Below are positions 1-5,972 of a DNA stretch of 8,617 bases, piece after piece. Origin of the DNA: DSBG01 sp049975365 (lineage in GTDB: Bacteria > Desulfobacterota > Desulfomonilia > UBA1062); NCBI GenBank assembly GCA_049975365.1, contig JBNGDS010000099.1, positions 1 to 8,617 on the forward strand, written 5' to 3'. Positions within the stretch are counted from its first letter, which is position 1. Each line of letters starts with the position of its first letter. Both the position numbers and the translations under genes were made by a program. Below the pieces are notes generated by a model. The model was not told the origin of the DNA. It was given only the letters and a program-made list of their open reading frames with translations, and ran no database searches.

Positions 1-666
1 ACTGTAGGTGCTGCAATGGCACTGGAAGAAAGAGATTATTTATTTCCCATTCATCGTGATCTCGGTGCCCATCTGGCCAAGGGACAGTCGGTTTTGAATA
101 TCTTGCTGCAATATCTTGGCAGAGGGAATAGCCTGACACGCGGCAAGGATAGCGGTATTCATGTCAGCGATAAATCATTGAATATCATCGGTAATATCAG
201 CCATCTCGGTGCAATGATCCCGGTTGCAGTGGGAACAGCACTCGGAACCCTCGGCTGGATGTGTGTCCCCCTCCATAGAAAGATCGGCAATATCCAGATA
301 TCCACTGCGCTGGGAAATGGGGTGAACGCAAAACGTATCACCAGGAAGGTGTTCATCAACCAAGTCTTGCTCATGATCGATGCCCTCAGGTACGCCTACC
401 TGGATGACGACGTGATCAGGGAGAAAGTCGTGATAGAGGGCAGAGAGCATGTTGATTTCTGTCTGTCTTCCGGGCGCGGTGTCATGGGGATCACGGCCCA
501 CATGAACTGGGAAGTTCTCGGAAACATCCCGAGACTGCTGGGAATAGAATTCTGTATCATGGGCGACATCCACAAGAACCCGAAGATCCAGGCCATCATG
601 GAGGATCTGAGGTTCCGCTGCGGATACACGCTGCTGCCGCCTAAGGGGGGATGGTGCCCACGCTGA
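1..666 (+). pseudogene. Chimeric pseudogene, 5' part: E1 alpha fragment joined to truncated LpxL-type acyltransferase
   Basis: The reading frame is open from base 1, so the ATG at 16 is an internal methionine and the gene starts outside the window. Residues encoded by about 1-243 look like the middle of a pyruvate/2-oxoacid dehydrogenase E1 alpha subunit: VGAAMALEERDYLFP, HRDLG, GRGNSLTRGKDSGIH and ISHLGAMIPVAVG. The fragment stops just before the place where the family has its thiamine-diphosphate GDG motif, so it cannot be an active E1. From about 244 (TLGWM) the frame matches the acyltransferase encoded at 1152-2105, but the first forty or so residues of that family are missing. The catalytic HX4(D/E) motif reads H-MNW-E (499-513), one residue short. 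After LPPKG the frame leaves the homology at a run of six G (645-650) and stops at 664-666. The remaining homology continues in another frame from 651. Three separate lesions make a pseudogene more likely than a working fusion; a misassembly at the junction is the other reading. Confidence 0.8.
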
Positions 667-1139
667 TCGACGAACTGAAAAAGGGGCGCATCATCGGGAT
701 CGTCATCGACCAGAAGGGGAAGCGTGAGAACAGACTCTTCTGCGACTTCTTCGGCATGCCCGCACCCACAAGCCCTGCACCTGCATTCATTGCGCTGAAA
801 GGGGACGCCCTCGTGATACCGGTATCGGCCATCAAGGAAGGAGACATCTATCGGTTTCGCTTCGAGAAACCCATCGATACCAGGACGTTCGGAGACGATT
901 TCACGAATATTGAGTCACTGCGAGACTGCTGGAAATCAAAGTCTGTCCAGGAACTGAGCAACTGGATGCAGTCATGGGTGAGCTCTGTGGTCCGCCAGAA
1001 TCCGGAGCAGTGGCTCTGGCTCCACAGCAGGTGGACACGAAGGTCACAGATGAAGCGAATCATCAAGAAAGGACTTGATTTCAGGGAATTTGTGATCACT
1101 CAAGAGCGTACATATCTCACCGGGGATTCACCCGAATAG
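651..1139 (+). pseudogene. Chimeric pseudogene, 3' part: C-terminal half of LpxL-type acyltransferase, out of frame
   Basis: This stretch carries the C-terminal half of the lysophospholipid/lipid A acyltransferase interrupted at the G run. It aligns with residues about 170-310 of the intact copy downstream: ELKKGRIIGIVIDQKGKR, FFGMPAPTSPAPAFIALKGDAL, and the family hallmark QWLWLHSRWTRR near the end. Relative to the intact copy it has about a dozen extra residues around RDCWKSKSVQELS (near 925-960). The ATG at 651 directly abuts AAGGGGGG with no spacer, and the frame just upstream has a TAA at 642-644, so independent translation is unlikely. It also lacks the catalytic histidine half, so it would be inactive alone. 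It should be read together with 1-666 as one broken gene. Its stop codon (TAG, 1137-1139) lies 12 bases before the next start, so the pair once formed an operon. Confidence 0.8.
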
Positions 1140-1143
1140 GTGA
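1138..1143 (+). promoter_or_regulatory. Shine-Dalgarno AGGTGA that selects the ATG at 1152
   Basis: AGGTGA matches the 3' end of 16S rRNA (anti-SD) and lies 8 bases before the ATG at 1152. The upstream in-frame GTG at 1140 lies inside this motif and has no comparable site of its own. The motif overlaps the last two bases of the preceding stop codon, which would suit translational coupling to the upstream gene before it broke. Confidence 0.65.
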
Positions 1144-1151
1144 TTCACATC

Positions 1152-2105
1152 ATGGGAAAACGCGGTTCTCTATTCAGTATCCTTCAATTCCACGTCGTGC
1201 GAGCAGTGATCGGCCTCGTCCGCATCATGCCGTACAGGACGGTCCTTGGAATCGGCAGAGGTCTGGGATGTGTTGGGTGGATGGTGGACGGGTTTCACCG
1301 AAGGGTAGCACGGATCCAGATGAAGGCGGCTCTGGGAGAGGCCTTCAGGGAATCATTCGTGAAAGAGGTCTTCAAGTTCCACGGAGATATCCTCATCGAT
1401 ACGATCCGGTATGCCTACATGACCGATGAAGAGATTCGGAAGAGGATCATCGTGGAGGGGAAGGAGCACCTCGATGCTGCTCAGGCAACCGGGCGCGGGC
1501 TCATGATCATCACCGGGCACATCGGAAACTGGGAGATCCTTTCTCACCTGCCACGGGTCATCGGGATACGGTTCTGCGTTATGGCAGATATCCGCAATGA
1601 CCCGAGATTGGAATCTATCATCGACGATATCAGATCCCGTTCAGGGGCAACTATCCTGCCGCCCAAGGGGAAAGCGCTCATGCTGGTCAAGGAGTTGAAG
1701 AGAGGCAACATCGTCGGAGTGCTCATCGATCAGCGCGGGAAACGCTCCGACAGACTCCTGTGCACGTTCTTCGGCCTTCCCGCGCCGACAAATCCTGCCC
1801 CTGCGTTCATCGCCATGAAAGGAGACGCCCTCGTACTCACTGTTCATGCAATCAAGGAGAAAGATCACTATCGGGTAACCTTCTCCCCGGCCATGGACTC
1901 CCGAACATTCGGTCAGCCGAGAGAGGCCATACAACCCTTGAGTGACGCCATGCAGGCATGGGTAGAGCGCGTGGTGCGGGAACACGCCTGCCAGTGGTTC
2001 TGGCTGCACAGCAGATGGACAAGGCGTTCTGACATGCGAGAGATCATCAAGACAGGAGCGGATTTCCGTCAGTACATCCACACACAGGCAGGCGAGAACT
2101 CTTAA
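1152..2105 (+). CDS. LpxL/HtrB-family lipid A biosynthesis (lysophospholipid) acyltransferase
   Basis: This is a 317-residue protein of the lipid A biosynthesis acyltransferase family, whose known members transfer an acyl chain from acyl-ACP to a lipid A precursor at the inner face of the inner membrane. The catalytic HX4E motif is intact: GHIGNWE with H123 and E128. Other family landmarks are GRGLMIITGH before it, ILPPKG (about 168-173), GVLIDQRGKR, FFGLPAPTNPAPAFIAMKGDAL, and QWFWLHSRWTRR near the C-terminus. The N-terminus (FSILQFHVVRAVIGLVRIMPY) is hydrophobic with basic residues, as expected for a membrane-bound acyltransferase. Length is normal for the family. I take the ATG at 1152 as the start because AGGTGA sits 8 bases upstream; a GTG at 1140 would add four residues. 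It directly follows a degenerate paralogue and probably arose by tandem duplication. The exact acceptor (Kdo2-lipid IVA or another lipid) cannot be told from sequence, so no gene symbol is given. Confidence 0.88.
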   Translation: MGKRGSLFSILQFHVVRAVIGLVRIMPYRTVLGIGRGLGCVGWMVDGFHRRVARIQMKAALGEAFRESFVKEVFKFHGDILIDTIRYAYMTDEEIRKRIIVEGKEHLDAAQATGRGLMIITGHIGNWEILSHLPRVIGIRFCVMADIRNDPRLESIIDDIRSRSGATILPPKGKALMLVKELKRGNIVGVLIDQRGKRSDRLLCTFFGLPAPTNPAPAFIAMKGDALVLTVHAIKEKDHYRVTFSPAMDSRTFGQPREAIQPLSDAMQAWVERVVREHACQWFWLHSRWTRRSDMREIIKTGADFRQYIHTQAGENS

Positions 2106-2197
2106 AAAACGACCCCCATCGAGAATGAACGACAAGGGCGTGAAAGAACCTGCAGGCACTTCAAAAGGCTGATCAGAATCAATGACAGTACCCATTC

Positions 2198-2232
2198 TTG
2201 ACTTGACTTTTTCTGGAACTCCTCGGTATACG
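2198..2232 (+). promoter_or_regulatory. Probable sigma-70-type promoter of tRNA-Cys
   Basis: Two overlapping TTGACT hexamers occur at 2198-2203 and 2203-2208, each close to the -35 consensus. The second lies 18 bases before TATACG at 2227-2232, which matches four of six -10 positions. Transcription would start near 2239, about 20 bases before the mature tRNA 5' end. Confidence 0.5.
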
Positions 2233-2258
2233 ATACATGCTGTTTCCTGCAGGGAAAA

Positions 2259-2333
2259 GGCGGCATAGCCAAGTGGTAAGGCGACGGTCTGCAAAACCGT
2301 TATTCACCGGTTCGAATCCGGTTGCCGCCTCCA
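2259..2333 (+). tRNA. tRNA-Cys (anticodon GCA)
   Basis: The 75-base sequence folds as a complete cloverleaf. Acceptor arm GGCGGCA (2259-2265) pairs perfectly with TGCCGCC (2323-2329). The discriminator is U (2330), the base expected for cysteine tRNAs, and CCA is encoded at 2331-2333. The anticodon stem ACGGT/ACCGT encloses the loop CTGCAAA with anticodon GCA at 2291-2293. The T arm is CCGG-TTCGAAT-CCGG. It stands alone between the acyltransferase and the convergent histidine kinase. No copy of its 3' end was seen elsewhere in the window, so nothing suggests an integration site. Confidence 0.97.
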
Positions 2334-2422
2334 GTTCTTCATTTCGATCCAGTTTGACGCTACTCGCTCTTCTTGGATATCATGCATCGATGGCCAGATG
2401 ATTGACCCACGGCATCGTGGAG

Positions 2423-2437
2423 GGAGGATTCTCCTCC
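2423..2437 (-). terminator. Small hairpin just past the histidine kinase stop, possible weak terminator
   Basis: GGAGGA (2423-2428) and TCCTCC (2432-2437) form a perfect 6-bp stem with a 3-base loop, about 8 bases beyond the kinase stop codon on the minus strand. No U tract follows in either direction, so intrinsic termination is doubtful. Confidence 0.25.
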
Positions 2438-2445
2438 GAAATGAT

Positions 2446-4536
2446 TCAGCCGGTGTTCGTTTCAGCCGTATCCTGCAGAGTAGAGGGGAGATAGATCGTG
2501 AAGGACGTTCCCTTGTTGAGTTGACTCTCCACCACGACCTCTCCCTTGAGTTCCTTCACGATTCTCTGGACTGTTGCAAGCCCCAGTCCTGTACCCTTCC
2601 CCTTCCCTTTCGTGGTGAAGAACGGATCGAAGATGTGCTTGATCGTGTTCTCGTCCATCCCGGACCCTGTATCCGCCACAACGAGCCTGACATATGGTCC
2701 GGGTGTCAGACCGGGAAGGTATGTGAGGGTATGTTCATCGAGGACCACCTGGTTCAATTCAATGGTGAGGATCCCTACACTGGCCTCCATTGCCTGGTAT
2801 GCATTGGTACAGAGGTTCATGATAATCTGGTGGATCTCCGTGGGATCTGCACACACATCCCCTGAATCCTTGTCGATATGGCTTTTGATCTCTATACTCG
2901 TGGGAATGGTTGCCTCCAGGAGTTTGAGTACCTCGCTGATGATATGGTGAACCCGGACCTGTTCTCTTTGTGCACGATACATTCTACCGAATGTGAGAAT
3001 CTGCTGGACTAGTTCCCTGGCCCTCAATGCTGCATTGAGGACCTGGTCACAGTAGCTGCGCCCGCGGTTATCCTGGGGAAGTTCGTTCTTGACCAGCTCG
3101 CCATATCCGAGAATGGCGGAGAGCATGTTGTTGAAATCGTGGGCAATGCCTCCAGCGAGTGTTCCGATGGCCTCCATCTTCTGGGCCTGAGCAAGTCTCA
3201 TCTCGTAGCGATCACGCTCTCTTTCCGCTTCCTTCCGCTCATTGATGTCCCGTACCATGCCCTGGAATCCAACTACCTCTCCCTTTGAGTTCTTCAGCGG
3301 TGAAACCGAGGCCTCCACAGACATGACCGTTCCATCCTTCTTCTTCAGTTCCCAGTCAAAGGCCTTGGTTGGTTTCTGGGTAACGAACACATTATGGAAG
3401 ACCTCAAAAACCTCCTGCGCGTTGGAATCATCCATATAGGTCCTGTAATTCATGCCCATGAGTTCCTCATCTGTATAGCCCAGGGTCTTTCCCACCATCC
3501 GGTTGAAGAAGGTGAAATTCCCTTCAAGGTCGACCTCGAAATATCCTTCTTCGATCGTGTCGAGGATATTCTGGTACTTTTCCTTGCTGAGTTTGAGCGC
3601 CTTCTCTGCCCTGAGGCGCTCTGTGATGTCCCTGCCCGAACCCTGTACACAGATCGGGTTCCCATCGGCATCTCTGATGAGGATGTTTTTATACTCGATC
3701 ACCCGTTCACGCCCGTTCTTGGTGGCGATATTGATGAGACCCTCGTCCCGTGCATGTTCGAGGATCCTCTGCATGTAGAGCCCAAAAAGGTCTTTGTACC
3801 GCACAGGCATGAGATCGATGATTTTCATGTGCGCCAGGTCGTCTTTGGTGTAGCCAGCCTCCTTTCTCCATGCAAGATTTGTCTGGATGAGGTTTCCTTC
3901 GATGTCGTGGACGAAGAGAAAATCGGACACATTCTCGAAGATATTCCGATACTTCTCCTCGCTGAGACGCAGTGCCTCTTCTGTATTCTTGAACTCTGTA
4001 ATATCCCGGATTGATTCGATCGCACCGATCACCTGATCTTCACTGCTGAAGATGGGGCGTGCCTTAACTCCCAGGAATCTGCGCCTCTCCCCCAGAGAGA
4101 TGTCGAGTTCTGCATACAGGGTATGGCCATGCCGCTTGACAAAACCATTCTTCATTGGAATTTCCACCGAGGGATCCAGGATAGAATCTATGAGCATGGG
4201 ACGCCGATCGCCATAGAAAGGGAGGGAATACTCGTAGTTCCCCTTCCCTATGATTGCTGAGGCCTGTATTCCGGTGAGTTCTTCCATGGCTGTATTCCAC
4301 CCGAAGACCACGCCGGAGCGATCGATGGCAAATGTTGGATCCGGCTGCAGGTCAAACAGCTGATTCATCCTGATGCCTATCTCCTGAAAATTCTTTGCCC
4401 TGAACATCAAGGAGTCATGGCCATCTATGCCAGAGGTGTATTCCTGCTGAATCCTGTCCGGGGATTTCTTTTTTTTCACAGACCTGTCCACGGCGTTCTT
4501 TTCGGAATATGACGGGAAAAAGATGAAAAGAAACAT
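2446..4536 (-). CDS. Cytoplasmic PAS-domain sensor histidine kinase (three PAS, HisKA, HATPase)
   Basis: This 696-residue kinase has no membrane segment or signal peptide apart from a short hydrophobic MFLFIFF start, so it probably senses a cytoplasmic cue. Domains in order are PAS 1 (about 52-180), PAS 2 (about 192-308) and PAS 3 (about 316-435), the last two each ending in a GRDITE/VRDINE-type linker. A helical linker (436-455) leads into the HisKA dimerisation domain with GGIAHDFNN, phospho-acceptor H466. The ATPase domain shows the N box (IIMNLCTNAYQAM, N574/N578), G1 (ADTGSGMD, D622), F box (DPFFTTK, 637-643) and G2 (GKGTGLGL, 646-653). All catalytic motifs are intact. The HDFNN H box places it with NtrB-like and PAS-rich hybrid-type kinases, but it has no receiver and no response regulator lies beside it, so it is an orphan. 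The start is uncertain: the ATG at 4536 has only a distant GGAG 12 bases upstream, and M44 is a possible alternative. The signal is unknown. Confidence 0.93.
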   Translation of the reverse strand: MFLFIFFPSYSEKNAVDRSVKKKKSPDRIQQEYTSGIDGHDSLMFRAKNFQEIGIRMNQLFDLQPDPTFAIDRSGVVFGWNTAMEELTGIQASAIIGKGNYEYSLPFYGDRRPMLIDSILDPSVEIPMKNGFVKRHGHTLYAELDISLGERRRFLGVKARPIFSSEDQVIGAIESIRDITEFKNTEEALRLSEEKYRNIFENVSDFLFVHDIEGNLIQTNLAWRKEAGYTKDDLAHMKIIDLMPVRYKDLFGLYMQRILEHARDEGLINIATKNGRERVIEYKNILIRDADGNPICVQGSGRDITERLRAEKALKLSKEKYQNILDTIEEGYFEVDLEGNFTFFNRMVGKTLGYTDEELMGMNYRTYMDDSNAQEVFEVFHNVFVTQKPTKAFDWELKKKDGTVMSVEASVSPLKNSKGEVVGFQGMVRDINERKEAERERDRYEMRLAQAQKMEAIGTLAGGIAHDFNNMLSAILGYGELVKNELPQDNRGRSYCDQVLNAALRARELVQQILTFGRMYRAQREQVRVHHIISEVLKLLEATIPTSIEIKSHIDKDSGDVCADPTEIHQIIMNLCTNAYQAMEASVGILTIELNQVVLDEHTLTYLPGLTPGPYVRLVVADTGSGMDENTIKHIFDPFFTTKGKGKGTGLGLATVQRIVKELKGEVVVESQLNKGTSFTIYLPSTLQDTAETNTG

Positions 4537-4779
4537 GATCTCAGTGTGCTCCGAAAATCGTGGGGAGGATATCAGCCTGCTGAAGACGAGCGGCAGTGAG
4601 GACTATCCAGCTGAATTGTGCAAAAAATCTCGAATTATGTTGCTAAGATGCATGCAATCATGGTAACACGATCCTGTTTTTAGATAAAAATGACGTGTAA
4701 TCACTGGAGTTACATGGAGCACCAAGGAGCACCTTTTCATTCTCTCACCATGTTCCTGCTGCAGGGAAGCGGCGAATCG
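4537..4779. promoter_or_regulatory. Divergent intergenic region between histidine kinase and omptin genes
   Basis: The region separates two divergent genes and should hold both promoters. It has an A/T-rich core around 4610-4690. On the plus strand TGCTAAGAT (4641-4649) resembles an extended -10 element but has no good -35 at the right distance. On the minus strand CATAAT (complement of 4634-4639) is a near-consensus -10 with no convincing -35. The overlap of the two would allow shared control. A frame open from an ATG at 4690 runs into the omptin gene, but the segment before 4780 looks non-coding. Confidence 0.3.
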
Positions 4780-5742
4780 GTGAAGACATCCGCAGCCCAC
4801 AGTATGTGCATACTCGGATTCGCGTTCTTTTTCCTGGGCATGATCTCCCCTCCAGTTTCTGCATCAGACATCAGTCATCAGGTGGGAATCCATGCCCTGA
4901 CCATCACGGGAGAAACCGTGTATGAAACCACCTACCAGGAGGGAGTCAGCAGGCTCGAATGGCCTATCGATGTCACCACAGGCGCCCTCACCTACGGGAT
5001 CTCCTGGAAGGATTCCATCGAGGCCGGCCTTCAGATTTCAGCGTGTCCATGGAGAACAATTTCTCAATGCATGGAGGATTATGACTGGATAGATGAATCC
5101 TCCTATTCCGGTCGCCCTGTTCATGATGAGTTGGACATCTACTCCAAGAGCAGCCTCGACTCAAAGGTCATGCTGTTCGGAGCCCACGCACGATACTTTT
5201 TCCTCTCGAATACGTTCTGTGCTTTCGGGCTGAACGTTGGGTATCAGTTCCAGGAGTATGACTACCGCGCATATGACACCCTCCAGGAGGGCTACGGTCC
5301 CTGGCAGGACCAGACCAGTTCCGTCTCGGGACCGGTGGCCACCTATACCGTGAAATACGAACTGTGGAACCTCGGCGTGTCACTCCGTGCCCATCTCGAT
5401 GATGTCATTACTGTCACACTTGACACCGCGGTCGTGCCTGACGTGAAGGCCCGGGATGAAGACACCCACCTCAGGAGGTCCAGGGTCACTGCGAGCTCGT
5501 GTTCAGGATATGGAAACCAGACGAGCCTGAGCACCGTGTTCCACTGCCCCCGGGGATGGGACGTGAACACAGTGTGCAGCCTCGCGTGCCTCAGGACCAG
5601 GGGGTGGCATTCCCAGTACTGGTATGGCGATGACCCTGCCTCTGGACGGTTCGACGATACCGGGCAGAGTCTTACGGGTATTCGGGCAGAGATCGACCAA
5701 CACACCTTCAGCGTGAGCATCGGCGCTTCATACAGGTTTTAA
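4780..5742 (+). CDS. Omptin-family outer-membrane aspartyl-type protease
   Basis: The protein resembles OmpT/Pla, ten-stranded outer-membrane barrels that cut exposed substrates, typically between basic residues. Starting at GTG 4780, an AGGGAA lies 11 bases upstream and the first 28 residues form a classic signal peptide: a lysine, a hydrophobic core CILGFAFFFLGMI, then PVSA before SDIS. This gives a mature protein of about 292 residues, close to OmpT's 297. The ATGs at 4690, 4750 and 4804 are alternatives; the longer ones would bury the signal peptide. The first catalytic pair is in EDYDWID, D100 and D102 (OmpT D83, D85). The second is in RDEDTH, D228 and H230 (OmpT D210, H212). The acidic S1-pocket residues also appear kept: E45 in GETVY (E27) and D226 (D208). 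The last residue is phenylalanine after GASYR, the usual barrel-assembly signal. Unlike OmpT, the mature part has seven cysteines. The alignment was made by eye from memory of OmpT. It is alone between a divergent kinase and the next gene. Confidence 0.85.
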   Translation: MKTSAAHSMCILGFAFFFLGMISPPVSASDISHQVGIHALTITGETVYETTYQEGVSRLEWPIDVTTGALTYGISWKDSIEAGLQISACPWRTISQCMEDYDWIDESSYSGRPVHDELDIYSKSSLDSKVMLFGAHARYFFLSNTFCAFGLNVGYQFQEYDYRAYDTLQEGYGPWQDQTSSVSGPVATYTVKYELWNLGVSLRAHLDDVITVTLDTAVVPDVKARDEDTHLRRSRVTASSCSGYGNQTSLSTVFHCPRGWDVNTVCSLACLRTRGWHSQYWYGDDPASGRFDDTGQSLTGIRAEIDQHTFSVSIGASYRF

Positions 5743-5972
5743 ACACCCCCACCTTCCCTGTGCAGGCAGCCCCCTGTTTCGCAGATCGCCTCTGCATGCC
5801 CGGGACCCGGACCCGCAGAGAACAGAATCTGCACAAAGCCAGGAGGTGGATTCCGTACCTGGGATAACGGTCCAGAGAGAGCTTCACAAACCTGACCCCT
5901 CCGGCCCCGTCAAGAAAAAAGCCCGCAGTGACGATATCGGGTTAGAGAATTACTGGGATGCAGGATAGAGCA
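5743..5972. other. Intergenic region between omptin and receiver-TPR genes
   Basis: No coding frame is convincing here. The only structure noted is an inverted repeat CTCTGC (5790-5795) / GCAGAG (5815-5820) with a 19-base loop that contains CCCGGG. It has no following T tract, so it is not a clear terminator. No recognisable -35/-10 pair was found, although the next gene should have its promoter here or upstream. Confidence 0.3.
5962..5965 (+). promoter_or_regulatory. Shine-Dalgarno AGGA favouring the ATG at 5973
   Basis: AGGA lies 7 bases before the ATG at 5973. The in-frame ATG at 5958 has only weak purine-rich sequence upstream. The second start loses five residues that are not part of the receiver fold. 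Confidence 0.45.

Noticed and set aside
16..18. ATG at 16 as the gene start
   Set aside because: The frame is open to base 1 and the preceding codons (T-V-G-A-A) continue the E1 alpha homology, so the start lies outside the window.
645..666. Programmed -1 frameshift producing a functional full-length acyltransferase
   Set aside because: A slip on the G run would join the halves, but the product would still have the E1 alpha N-terminus and the shortened HX3E motif, and I see no clear stimulatory structure.
1641..2294. Minus-strand 217-residue frame
   Set aside because: It is antisense to the acyltransferase, runs across the tRNA-Cys gene and shows no recognisable family; a shadow frame.
2259..2333. 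tRNA-Cys as an integration (att) site for a mobile element
   Set aside because: No repeat of the tRNA 3' end, integrase or phage gene was found in the window.
3394..4014. Plus-strand 206-residue frame opposite the histidine kinase
   Set aside because: It is fully antisense to a gene with strong domain evidence, and its translation shows no motif.
4690..4779. ATG at 4690 as the omptin start
   Set aside because: It would put 30 polar residues before a classic signal peptide; GTG 4780 gives a normal signal peptide and family length.
5790..5820. Inverted repeat CTCTGC/GCAGAG as a terminator or operator
   Set aside because: The loop is 19 bases and no T tract follows; too weak to call.
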